From Aquabacter sediminis (GTDB taxonomy: Bacteria > Pseudomonadota > Alphaproteobacteria > Rhizobiales > Xanthobacteraceae), in assembly GCF_028863665.1 (NCBI RefSeq), contig NZ_JARBFX010000002.1, forward strand, positions 124,001 to 188,000: DNA of 64,000 bases, in the 5' to 3' direction. Shown here one piece after another: positions 17,560 through 26,274 of the stretch. A model generated the notes under the pieces. The model did no database searches and was not told the DNA's origin. It was given only the letters and a program-made list of their open reading frames with translations. Numbering within the stretch: position 1 is the first letter of the stretch; each line of letters starts with the position of its first letter. A program made the translations under genes and the position numbers.

Positions 17560-18963
17560 TCAGGCCACCTTTGCGGGGGCGATGTCGGCGAGCAGCTTCT
17601 CGGCGAAGGCGCGCTTTTCGTCCTCGCTCATCTTCTTGATTTCGTTGTTGAGCATCCGCTCATTGATGGACTTGTTCCAATAGTCCAGCGCACCGAAGCC
17701 CAGGAGCGAGGCCTTGCCCACGAACTGGCGCAGCACCTCGTTGGTGGGACCCATCACCCATCCCGCCTTGCCATCGCGCAGGTAGCGCTCGATCTGGAGC
17801 GCCGGGCGATAGCCGGTGCCGCCGCAGGCATGGAGCATCTTGTCGGTGACGTGGGCCACATTCTTGGAGGCCTCGAACTTCACCTGCCACAGCCAATGCA
17901 GCAGCGTGGAGCGCGGCAAGGCGTCGAGGTCCTTGTGGATGGACCAGTCGCAATTGTTGGTCACCGAATCCAGCGCCTGCGCCATCTGGAAGACGAAGGC
18001 CCGGCAGGCATTCGTGTCCATGATCGCCTCGCCCACATAGTCCTGGATGGTGGGATAGTCGGCGACCCGCATGCCCACGTCATTGTGGGTCTTGCGGGTG
18101 GTGTGGCGCTTGGCGATGTCGATGACGGCCAGCGAAATGCCGTTCCAGCAGGCCGACGAGCAGGTGAGGAAGAAGGGGTCCACCACTTCGTCATTGGACT
18201 TGGCGCCATCGCCGATGGGGCCCACCAGGGCCTCCTTGGGCAGGATGGCGTTCTCCACCGCGATGGGGCCGGACTGGTTGCCGCGCAGGCCCAGGCCATC
18301 CCATTCGGACGGATTGGCCTTCACCTCGTCCTTGGTGACCAGGAAGCAGGACAGGTCCGAATAGTCGCCGGCAAATCCGGGGCTGGTGGTCTGGATGATG
18401 TACCAGTCGGCAAAGCCGCCCGAGGTGGTCCAGGAGGCCTTCTTCGTGACCTTCCAGCCCTCGCCATGGGCTTCGGCCTTGGAGGAGATGGGGTACCAGA
18501 AATGGGAGCCGGTTTCCGGGTCGGAATAGGACAAGGTGCCAATGAGCACGTCCTTGTCCAGGCGCTTCAGGATGTCGATGAGGATGGGGTTTTCGTGGTG
18601 CCGCAGGAGCGCCGCCGCCACCGCGCCCAGATGCATGGTGTAGCACATGGCGGTGGAGGGACAGCCATAGCGGGCGATGGTCTCCACCACCATGGCGGCG
18701 CAGACATGGTTCTCGCCGAGGCCGCCCAGTTCCTTGGGAACGGTGAGCGAGAGCAGTCCGAGCGAGGCAAGGGCTTCGAAATTCTTGCGGGGATAGATGT
18801 ATTGCGCGTCGCTTTCCACCGCATTGGCGCGCAAAGTGGCCTCGCACAGGGCGATCAACTTGCCCTGGAGGTCTTTCTGGGCAGGAGTAAGCAGCCATTG
18901 GGGGTCCCACTCGAAACCGAGGCCCCAAAACTCTTCGCTTCCCCATTTCTTGACATCGGACAT
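17560..18963 (-). CDS. acyl-CoA dehydrogenase-fold flavoprotein, possibly a flavin-dependent monooxygenase
   Basis: A 467-residue protein with the full acyl-CoA dehydrogenase fold: N-terminal helices, a middle beta domain (SYSDPETGSHF, TKKASWTTSGG) and a C-terminal helical bundle with HACGGTGYRP. Where classical enzymes have the catalytic Glu in (Y/F)EGT, this one has GPTNE (405-409), so the Glu is Gly. Group D flavin monooxygenases and related N- or S-oxygenases share the fold without that base and need a separate flavin reductase; one lies 91 bases downstream. I therefore favour an oxygenase for an amine or related substrate. A dehydrogenase using another base is the alternative. Confidence 0.7.
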   Translation of the reverse strand: MSDVKKWGSEEFWGLGFEWDPQWLLTPAQKDLQGKLIALCEATLRANAVESDAQYIYPRKNFEALASLGLLSLTVPKELGGLGENHVCAAMVVETIARYGCPSTAMCYTMHLGAVAAALLRHHENPILIDILKRLDKDVLIGTLSYSDPETGSHFWYPISSKAEAHGEGWKVTKKASWTTSGGFADWYIIQTTSPGFAGDYSDLSCFLVTKDEVKANPSEWDGLGLRGNQSGPIAVENAILPKEALVGPIGDGAKSNDEVVDPFFLTCSSACWNGISLAVIDIAKRHTTRKTHNDVGMRVADYPTIQDYVGEAIMDTNACRAFVFQMAQALDSVTNNCDWSIHKDLDALPRSTLLHWLWQVKFEASKNVAHVTDKMLHACGGTGYRPALQIERYLRDGKAGWVMGPTNEVLRQFVGKASLLGFGALDYWNKSINERMLNNEIKKMSEDEKRAFAEKLLADIAPAKVA

Positions 18964-19272
18964 GCGTGTGCTCCGCCCGTTCGGGCCTGAATTCCAGGAC
19001 TGTCGAAAACCGGCCGGCGACTGTTCCCCTCAGTGAACTTTTTTGACGCCGCAGAAACAGCATGCCACCGCTCGAACGGAGCGCAAGCCCAAAATGAGGC
19101 ACCCGGTTGCATATTTTTCGATCACACTCCGGGATTCACCGGATTTCCAAACCCTTGGCGGATGCATTTTGAGGCAGGATCAGACGACAATTTCTTGTCA
19201 GGAAAAGTAATTGACAAGGACGATCAAGAATCCCCAGGATGTCGCGGATTTTCGCACACCGAGGGGACAAAA
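18964..19272. promoter_or_regulatory. divergent promoter region of the methylated-amine cluster
   Basis: 309 bases between the acyl-CoA-dehydrogenase-like gene (leftward) and the GcvT-type gene (rightward). It must hold both promoters. The right part is A+T-rich and contains a perfect inverted repeat, listed separately. A GAGGGGA Shine-Dalgarno lies 5-12 bases before the rightward ATG. No coding frame or RNA gene was seen. Confidence 0.55.
19194..19218. promoter_or_regulatory. inverted repeat CTTGTCA-N11-TGACAAG, candidate operator
   Basis: Perfect 7-base arms separated by 11 bases, giving half-site centres 18 bases apart, in the divergent promoter region and about 55 bases before the GcvT-type start. 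The right arm sits in TTGACAAGG, which could double as a -35 element, so a regulator bound here would affect the rightward promoter. No regulator gene is adjacent. Confidence 0.45.
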
Positions 19273-20403
19273 ATGACGGGTGCCACCCAATTGCGGCAGT
19301 CGATCCTCAATGAACGTCACCGCGCGCTCGGCTCCAAGCTGGAGGAGTCCTGGAACGACATGGCCATTCCCCAGCATTATGCCACCGATCCCTATGAGGA
19401 GACGGCGGCGGTGCGGTATCGGGCCGGCCTCATCGATGTGTCCGCCCTCAAGATCCTGAACGTCACCGGGCCGGATGCCACCAAGCTGCTGAACAAGCTG
19501 GTCACCTCCGACGTCAGCAAGATCGCCCCCGGCCGCTCCATGATCTCGTCCATGGTGGATGACGAAGGCGGCCTCATCGACGACGTGCTGATCTATTGCG
19601 ACGGGGAGAATGCCTATCGCCTCTCCCATGGCGGCGGCGCCACCGAGGAGGCCCTCCCCGCTTTGGCCGAAGGGCTCGAGGTGAGCTTCCCGCGCGACGA
19701 GGACATCCACATCCTCTCGCTCCAGGGGCCGAAGGCGCTGGACATCCTGCAGCCCGACACGCCGCTCGACCTGAAGACCATCCCCTATTTCGGCCATGCC
19801 CGCACCACGCTCTACGGCATCGAGGTGTCCATCGCGCGCGGCGGCTATTCGGCCGAGCGGGGCTATGAGGTGTTCTGCGCCGCCAAGGACGCGGTCTATG
19901 TGTGGGACAAGATCCTGGAGCGCGGCGCCCCCTTCGGCGTCATGCCGGTCTCCTGGGACTGCCTCGACATCGTGCGCGTGGAAGGCGCCTTGCTCTTCTT
20001 CCCCTTCGACATGCCCCACACCGACACCACCCCCTGGGAAGTGCTGATGGACTGGACGGTGGACCTCTCCAAGCCCGATTTCCGGGGCAAGGAAGCGCTC
20101 ATCCGCCGCAAGGGCACGGAGCGCACCCACCAGGCGGGCCTGGAAGTGGAGCACCACAAGGCCATTACGCCGGGCGCCAAGCTCTTCAAGGACGGCGCCG
20201 AGGTGGGCACGGTGAATTCCACCGTCTTTTCCCAACATCTCATGAAGTCGCTGGCCATGGTCTCGCTCATTCCCTCCCTCACCGCGCTCGGCACCAAGGT
20301 CGAAGTGGTGGATGGCGGGGAGACCTTCACGGCGTATGTGGTGCGCACGCCCTTCTACGATCCCATGCGCCTGCGCACCCACCCGCTGGAAGAACGCGCC
20401 TGA
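19273..20403 (+). CDS. GcvT-family aminomethyltransferase-like protein (THF-dependent demethylase candidate)
   Basis: A 376-residue GcvT-fold protein with LNVTGPDATKLLNKLVTSD, a DDEGGLIDDVLIY segment and ARGGYSAERGYEVF, matching the tetrahydrofolate-binding core. The ATG at 19273 has a good GAGGGGAC ribosome site. It differs from true glycine-cleavage T protein and resembles the broader group that includes O-, N- and S-demethylases such as LigM and DmdA. It is divergently transcribed from the acyl-CoA-dehydrogenase-like/flavin reductase/DUF1989-GcvT genes, which suggests coordinate use. Inferred role: transfer of a methyl or methylene group to tetrahydrofolate. Confidence 0.8.
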   Translation: MTGATQLRQSILNERHRALGSKLEESWNDMAIPQHYATDPYEETAAVRYRAGLIDVSALKILNVTGPDATKLLNKLVTSDVSKIAPGRSMISSMVDDEGGLIDDVLIYCDGENAYRLSHGGGATEEALPALAEGLEVSFPRDEDIHILSLQGPKALDILQPDTPLDLKTIPYFGHARTTLYGIEVSIARGGYSAERGYEVFCAAKDAVYVWDKILERGAPFGVMPVSWDCLDIVRVEGALLFFPFDMPHTDTTPWEVLMDWTVDLSKPDFRGKEALIRRKGTERTHQAGLEVEHHKAITPGAKLFKDGAEVGTVNSTVFSQHLMKSLAMVSLIPSLTALGTKVEVVDGGETFTAYVVRTPFYDPMRLRTHPLEERA

Positions 20404-20423
20404 GGTTTCAGGCACCGTGACCG

Positions 20424-20459
20424 ACGACCCGGCGCCGTGTCAGGGCAGCGCCGGGTCGT
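20424..20459 (+). terminator. strong hairpin after the GcvT-type gene
   Basis: A perfect 12-base stem (ACGACCCGGCGC with its reverse complement) and a 12-base loop, beginning 21 bases after the stop. It is followed by a T-rich TTCCATTTCTT stretch, so it fits an intrinsic terminator. Confidence 0.65.
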
Positions 20460-20546
20460 TCCATTTCTTAAGGATCTTGCGAGGCAGGCGCCCGGTTTGC
20501 GCCCTCCCCGCGCGCCCGCCTCTCGCGCCCGGGCGCGGCCACGCTT

Positions 20547-21761
20547 ATGGTGCGGGCTGTTTTGGCCTGCGTATGGACGTCGCGCGTGTTCGGCTGGTTG
20601 CTTTCCCTGCGCCCTTGCGGCGCGCTCTTGTCCGTGCGCCCCGGCGCCGGGATGGGCCTTGCCCTCGCCCTGGTGGTGCTGGTCGCCCTGCCCGGCTGCG
20701 CATCCCGCCCGGGACCCGACGTCCTCACGCCCGCGCTGGCGGCGGCGCCCGGCGCCAAGCCCTACACCCTCATGGTCGCCAGCACCCGCGCCCGCGATCC
20801 GCGCCCCGGCACCCTCTATAATGGCGAACGCTCCGGCAAGCTGGACTTTGCCACCGTCACCCTCACCGTGCCGCCCACCCACAAGGCCGGCGACATCGAA
20901 TGGGCCAAGCAGCAGCCGGGGAACCCCGCCACCGACATGGTGGTCCACGAGGCCGTTTATCTCGACACCGAGCAGCAATTCCTCGCCGACCTGAACGCCC
21001 AGATCGCCAAGCTGCCCGTGGGCGGCAAGCAGGCGGTGGTGTTCGTGCACGGCTACAACACCCAATTCTCCGAGGCGCTCTTCCGCCTGACCCAGATGGT
21101 CCACGATTCCGGCCAGCCGGGGGCGCCAGTCCTGTTCACCTGGGCCTCGCGCGGGCGCACGGAGGACTATGTCTATGACAATAACAGCGCCACCGCCGCC
21201 CGCGACAGCCTGGAGCGCACCCTGAGCCTGGTCGCCCAGAGCCAGGCGGAGACCATCACCATCATCGCCCACTCCATGGGCAACTGGCTGACGGTGGAAA
21301 CGCTGCGGCAGATGAAGATCGGCGGCAAGATGATCGCCGCCAAGCGGGTGGGCAACATCATCCTGGCCGCCCCGGACATCGACGTGGACGTGTTCAAGAC
21401 CCAGCTGAAGCGCTTCGGCAAGCCGGAAAAGCCCTTCATCGTCGTGGTCTCCCACGATGACAAGGCCCTCGGCTTTTCCGACTTCCTCGCCGGCAACAAG
21501 GAGCGCCTCGGCTCTTATACCGATGACAAGGACCTGGTGGCGCTGGGTGCCATCGTGGTGGACATGACCAATGTGAAGGCGCTCGATTCCATGAACCATG
21601 GAAAGTTCGCCCAACTGGCGGAAATGGCGCCCCAGCTGCGCGGCATCATCGACAAGCAGAAGGTCGCCCCCACAGGCTCAGCGGCTTCTGTGATCGAACT
21701 GGATGGGGTTCATATTTCCGGCATCGACGATGCCAAGATGCGTCAGCTGGGGGGGAATTGA
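20547..21761 (+). CDS. DUF900 alpha/beta hydrolase, probable lipoprotein
   Basis: A DUF900-family alpha/beta hydrolase. The core begins with YTLMVASTRARD and has VFVHGYNTQF for the oxyanion strand. The nucleophile serine lies in AHSMGN, and VVVSHDDKAL lies where the acid would be. Near the N-terminus a hydrophobic run ends in LVALPGC, a lipobox, so the mature protein is probably a membrane-anchored lipoprotein. Starts at ATG 20547, GTG 20634 or ATG 20652 are possible; the GTG would give the most normal signal peptide length. Substrate unknown; it appears to be a single gene. Confidence 0.8.
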   Translation: MVRAVLACVWTSRVFGWLLSLRPCGALLSVRPGAGMGLALALVVLVALPGCASRPGPDVLTPALAAAPGAKPYTLMVASTRARDPRPGTLYNGERSGKLDFATVTLTVPPTHKAGDIEWAKQQPGNPATDMVVHEAVYLDTEQQFLADLNAQIAKLPVGGKQAVVFVHGYNTQFSEALFRLTQMVHDSGQPGAPVLFTWASRGRTEDYVYDNNSATAARDSLERTLSLVAQSQAETITIIAHSMGNWLTVETLRQMKIGGKMIAAKRVGNIILAAPDIDVDVFKTQLKRFGKPEKPFIVVVSHDDKALGFSDFLAGNKERLGSYTDDKDLVALGAIVVDMTNVKALDSMNHGKFAQLAEMAPQLRGIIDKQKVAPTGSAASVIELDGVHISGIDDAKMRQLGGN

Positions 21762-21789
21762 CCCCTCCAGCCCCGCATGCGCCCGCGCT

Positions 21790-22257
21790 TTACGCCTTCA
21801 GCGCCTGTTCCTTGCGCCAGGCATCAATGGCGATGGCCAGCGAGGTGATGCCCCAGAAGGCCAGATACTCGATGCCACCCTTGGCCCAGTACCAGTTCAC
21901 GCCCTTGGTCTGAAGAATGGCATAGGCCGCCACCACCATGCAGCCGAAGGACAAGAGCCCCATCCAGCGGGTGAAGAGGCCGAAGGTCAATCCGACGAAG
22001 GACAGCGCCTCGAACACCACCGCCAGCCCCAGGAAGAACGGCGCCGGCGTGAGGCCCGCCTTCGTGAAAAAGGCAAGTGTCGGCTCGACGGCAGTGAGTT
22101 TCTGATAGACGTGAGGTGCGTAAAACAGACCCGCCAGGATGCGGACAACGTTCATCCCGTCAGTCAAGGCGAACCTGTTTGGCAAGGTCACCGGACCAAT
22201 CAGCGAACGAAGCGAAAAATGGGCGCCGACCGCTCCGTGTGATGAGGTCAACGACAT
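21790..22257 (-). CDS. DoxX family membrane protein
   Basis: A 155-residue, four-helix protein of the DoxX/DoxD type. Typical features are an early RILAGLFYAPHVYQK helix with charged flanks and a GLTPAPFFLGLAVVFE loop-helix. DoxX-like proteins are linked to quinone-dependent oxidation or membrane redox stress, but most are uncharacterised. A GAGGAG Shine-Dalgarno lies 8 bases before the ATG. It converges on the DUF900 gene with only 28 bases between stops. Confidence 0.75.
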   Translation of the reverse strand: MSLTSSHGAVGAHFSLRSLIGPVTLPNRFALTDGMNVVRILAGLFYAPHVYQKLTAVEPTLAFFTKAGLTPAPFFLGLAVVFEALSFVGLTFGLFTRWMGLLSFGCMVVAAYAILQTKGVNWYWAKGGIEYLAFWGITSLAIAIDAWRKEQALKA

Positions 22258-22339
22258 GATGAATACTCCTCAAGTGCGATGAGGAGACCATGTACCTCGC
22301 GCCGCACCACGCCATTGATGCGGCGCAAATATGGCGGGC

Positions 22340-23410
22340 TCACGAAAATATTACCTCTCCCCCCCCTTCCACCGGCGCCCACAACACATCCTCGATCCGC
22401 CGGGCACCGGAGGCCAGAAGCGCCAGCCGGTCAAAGCCCAGCGCGCAGCCGCTGGCGGGGGGCATGGCGGACAGCGCGGCGAGAAAGCCCTCGTCGATGG
22501 GGTAGCGTTCCCCATAAAGGCGCTCCTTCTCGTCCATCTCCACGGCGAATCGGCGCCTTTGCTCCTGCGGATCGGTCAACTCGCCGAACGCGTTCGCCAG
22601 CTCGACCCCGCAGGCATAAAGCTCGAACCGCTCCGCCACCCTTGGATCGGACGGCTTGGGGCGGGCGAGTGCCGCTTCGGAAGAGGGGTATTCGCATAAG
22701 ATGGTCGGCCGCCCCTCGCCCAGATGCGGCTCGACCTTCTCCACCAGCACGCGGGAGAAGACATCCGCAAAGGTGTCGTCCTCTGCCACCCTGATGCCCG
22801 CTGCCACCGCCGCCGCGCGCAAGGGGCCGACTTCCGGCTCCTCACCCGCCGGGGCGAGGCAAGGCAGGAGGTCGATGCCTGCAAACCGGGCGAACGCTTG
22901 CGCCAGCGTGACCTTTTCCGGCGCGGCGAAGGGGTCGCACGCCATGCCGCGATAGGAAAAGGTGGAGACGCCCCCAGCCTGCGCGGCCAGGGCCAGCAGA
23001 CGGGCGCAATCCTCCATTAGTCCTTCATAGGGTTCTTCCGCGCGGTACCATTCCAGCATGGTGAATTCGGGGTGATGGGTGCGCCCCCGCTCCCGGTCCC
23101 GAAAGACGCGGGCCAGTTCGAAGATGCGCGGTTCGCCGGCCGCCAGCAGCTTCTTGGCGGCGAATTCCGGCGAGGTGCGTAGATAATAGGGATGGCGCTC
23201 CCCGTCCGGGGCAGTCCACACCGTCGCGAAGGCGTGCAGGTGCGCCTCGTTTCCGGGCGAGATCTGGAGGACGGGCGTCTCCACCTCCAGGAAGGCCTCG
23301 GCAGCGAAATAATCCCGCACCGCCTTGAGGATACGTCCGCGCGCCAGCAGGAAGCCGCGACGGTCCTGATGGACGGACCTGTCCCACCAGGGGCTCGCCT
23401 GCCCGCTCAC
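22340..23410 (-). CDS. epmA: EF-P--(R)-beta-lysine ligase EpmA (GenX/PoxA)
   Basis: A 356-residue class II aminoacyl-tRNA-synthetase-like enzyme without the tRNA anticodon domain. It has VETPVLQISPGNEAHLHAF, the motif 2 region FRDRERGRTHHPEFTMLEWY, and motif 3 ALGFDRLALLASG. EpmA attaches beta-lysine to a conserved lysine of elongation factor P. The efp gene is divergently transcribed 126 bases away and has that lysine, which supports the assignment. The partner aminomutase gene epmB is not in the window. Confidence 0.92.
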   Translation of the reverse strand: MSGQASPWWDRSVHQDRRGFLLARGRILKAVRDYFAAEAFLEVETPVLQISPGNEAHLHAFATVWTAPDGERHPYYLRTSPEFAAKKLLAAGEPRIFELARVFRDRERGRTHHPEFTMLEWYRAEEPYEGLMEDCARLLALAAQAGGVSTFSYRGMACDPFAAPEKVTLAQAFARFAGIDLLPCLAPAGEEPEVGPLRAAAVAAGIRVAEDDTFADVFSRVLVEKVEPHLGEGRPTILCEYPSSEAALARPKPSDPRVAERFELYACGVELANAFGELTDPQEQRRRFAVEMDEKERLYGERYPIDEGFLAALSAMPPASGCALGFDRLALLASGARRIEDVLWAPVEGGGEVIFS

Positions 23411-23536
23411 AGCCCGCCCCTTGCGCGCCCGAGGGCGCCCAGCGGAAAGGAAGACTGGCGAAACCCGTCAGGATCGTTATGTTGCGCGCCCACAAGGCGC
23501 ATGAGGGCGCCGCCAAAGTTTTGAGGAAGACAAGCC

Positions 23537-24106
23537 GTGGTCAAGGTCATCGCCAGCTCTCTGCGCAAGGGCAATGTCGTCGATATCGAGGACAAGCTCT
23601 ACGTGGTTATCAGCGCCGAGAACATCCATCCCGGCAAGGGAACCCCGGTCACGCAGATGGATCTGCGCCGCATCTCCGACAGCGTGAAGATCTCGGTGCG
23701 CTACCGCACCACCGAGCAGGTCGAGCGCGCCTTCGTGGAGGACCGGCCCCACACCTTCCTTTACCAGGACAGCGACGGCTACACCTTCATGAACCCGGAG
23801 ACCTATGACCAGGTCACGGTGCCGGAGGACGTGATCGGCGATCAGAAGGTCTATCTCCAGGAAGGCATGGAATGCATGCTCTCCCTGCACAATGGCGTGC
23901 CGATCGCCATCGAGCTGCCCCAGCGCGTCACCCTTGAGATCGTGGACACCGAGCCCACCGTGAAGGGCCAGACGGCGTCCTCCTCCTATAAGCCGGCCAT
24001 GCTGTCCAACGGCGTGCGCACCATGGTGCCCCCGCACGTCTCCGCCGGCACCCGCGTGGTGATCATGACCGCCGACGCCTCCTATGTGGAGCGCGCCAAG
24101 GACTGA
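23537..24106 (+). CDS. efp: elongation factor P
   Basis: A 189-residue EF-P with three beta domains. The loop HPGKG places a lysine at position 34, the site that EpmA modifies in other bacteria. The C-terminal OB domain contains [21 protein letters not shown] relieves ribosome stalling at polyproline. The start is GTG with a GAGGAAG Shine-Dalgarno. Divergent pairing with epmA and a strong terminator downstream make this a self-contained unit. Confidence 0.96.
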   Translation: MVKVIASSLRKGNVVDIEDKLYVVISAENIHPGKGTPVTQMDLRRISDSVKISVRYRTTEQVERAFVEDRPHTFLYQDSDGYTFMNPETYDQVTVPEDVIGDQKVYLQEGMECMLSLHNGVPIAIELPQRVTLEIVDTEPTVKGQTASSSYKPAMLSNGVRTMVPPHVSAGTRVVIMTADASYVERAKD

Positions 24107-24140
24107 TCGGCCCCGATCGCCCACGGCATGTGACCAAAAG

Positions 24141-24173
24141 AAAAGCCCGCCCCCTCGCCGGGGGCGGGCTTTT
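24141..24173. terminator. bidirectional intrinsic terminator between efp and ureG
   Basis: A perfect 13-base stem (AAAAGCCCGCCCC with GGGGCGGGCTTTT) and a 7-base loop, flanked on both sides by runs ending TTTTCTT in the outward direction. It can end the efp transcript rightward and the long urt-ure transcript leftward. Confidence 0.9.
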
Positions 24174-24212
24174 CTTATGCGTGGGTGTCTGATGCGTGCG
24201 TGGGAATGCCGC

Positions 24213-24832
<620 letters not shown>

Positions 24833-24836
<4 letters not shown>

Positions 24837-25537
24837 GAGCGGAAAAGCCTCGTATATTGGGTTTCGTGACGGAAGGAGCCGAGGTCGGCCCGGAAGGTGG
24901 CGGTGCCGATCTCGTCGAGCCCCCGCGCCTGGGCCTGCCCGGCAAGGCGCGCGATGTGGGGCGAAAGCGCCGCAAGGATGCGCGCGGCAGCGGTCTGTCC
25001 AACCGGAGCAAGGCGCAGCGCCGCCGAGAGCAGCGCCTGCACCTGGGCGAGCATGAAGGCTTCCCCGGCGCTGGCGCAGGGCACGCCATGGACGGCGCAG
25101 GCGAGCGCCACGGCCACGGGATAGGCGACGTCCTCCCCCTCCAGCACGGGGGCGAGGCGCGACAGGCGCGGATGGGGCCAGGCAGCCGTCACCGCATCAA
25201 GGAAGGACCGGCCCTGCTGGCAGGTCTCCAGCCGCAATTCCGCAGAGGGAGACAGGGCGACGGCCAGTTCATTCACCTCGCGCAGCGCCGCCTCGTCATC
25301 GGCGGCGGCCGCCCGGTAGGCATGGGCGAACAAAATGGCGTCGGAGCGGGGAAAGCCGTGATCCACTATGTCGGTCACATAGGCAAGAAGGCTCGGCTCG
25401 CGGTCCACGTCGCCCGCCTCCACCGCCCATTCCAGGCCGTGGGAATAGGCATAGCCGCCCACGGGGAAGCTCGGGGACAGCCACGCAAAAAGGGGCAGCA
25501 GGCCGATGCCGGCCGCCGCCTCTCCCTGATCTTGCAC
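24833..25537 (-). CDS. ureF: urease accessory protein UreF
   Basis: About 234 residues from a GTG start at 25537. The all-helical UreF signature [16 protein letters not shown] comes near the N-terminus, and a conserved [10 protein letters not shown] stretch lies mid-protein. UreF gates nickel transfer in the UreD-UreF-UreG complex. The frame stays open upstream into ureE, where an in-frame ATG could give an N-terminal extension, but the GTG gives the usual length and no overlap. It ends with a 4-base overlap on ureG. Confidence 0.92.
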
Positions 25538-25565
25538 CGCGGAGCCGGGCAGGACCCCCGGCGGG

Positions 25566-26216
25566 TCAGTCGTGATGGTGGTGATGTCCGCACCCGCAGC
25601 TTGCGCCCGCCTCCTCATGGGCATGAGCATGGGCGTGGCCATGGACGTCCCGATGGGTATGGGCGTGATCGTGGTCGTGGTCGTGATGATCGTGCCCGCA
25701 ATGGGCATGGTCATGATCATGGTCGTGGTGCTCGCCATGGCCATGCTCGCCGTGGCCATGCTCGCCGTGACTGTGCTCCTGCGCCGCCTCATAGGCGCCG
25801 CGCTCCGGCCGGAAGGGGCGCACCACCGCCACCGTCGCGGCGCCGATGCCGCGCAGCATTTCCTCGATCACCTTGTCGTCGGCCACATAGAGCGCGTTCT
25901 CGGTGAGCTCGGTGGGCACATGGCGGTTGCCCAGGTGCCAGGCGGCGCGCATCAGGCGCAGGGGGTTGAAGGTGGTGATCTCCAGGAGCGTCTCGGGCGC
26001 TGCCTTCACGCGGATGAGGCGGCCGTCATCCAGCACCAAGGCGTCACCATCGTCGAGCACGGTGGCGCGGTCGAGGTCGAGCAGGAACTCCGCGCCGGTG
26101 TCGGAGGTCAGCGCGATCCGCCGGCGGTGGCGGGCATGATGGTCGAGGGTGATAGTGTCGACCACCTGGTCCGCGCGGACGGCCAGGTGACGGATGATGC
26201 GGGTAGCACGGGCCAT
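25566..26216 (-). CDS. ureE: urease nickel chaperone UreE with extended His-rich tail
   Basis: A 216-residue protein. Residues 1-140 are a normal UreE: the peptide-binding domain, then the metal-binding domain with NRHVPTEL. The last 70 or so residues form a tail with about 30 histidines alternating with Asp, Gly and Ala, plus three cysteines, ending in HHHHHD. Such tails bind several nickel ions and can store metal. ATG 26216 follows GGAGAC; a farther upstream start would only add residues outside the family. The tail DNA is a simple-sequence tract on both strands. Confidence 0.94.
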   Translation of the reverse strand: MARATRIIRHLAVRADQVVDTITLDHHARHRRRIALTSDTGAEFLLDLDRATVLDDGDALVLDDGRLIRVKAAPETLLEITTFNPLRLMRAAWHLGNRHVPTELTENALYVADDKVIEEMLRGIGAATVAVVRPFRPERGAYEAAQEHSHGEHGHGEHGHGEHHDHDHDHAHCGHDHHDHDHDHAHTHRDVHGHAHAHAHEEAGASCGCGHHHHHD

Positions 26217-26274
26217 TTTTATCGTCTCCGGGCGGTGTCGCGGCATGGGCGGCGACTATCCGCCACGCCGAACC

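Noticed and set aside
14166-17639. Very long open frame (over 1100 codons) on the + strand across the DUF1989-GcvT and flavin reductase genes
   Set aside because: It is the antisense shadow of two well-recognised minus-strand genes; the translation is His/Gly/Arg-rich and without domains, as expected opposite G+C-rich codons.
25570-25790. Simple-sequence tract resembling a minisatellite or short tandem array
   Set aside because: It is explained by His/Asp/Gly codons of the UreE tail; there are no uniform repeats or spacers, so not CRISPR.
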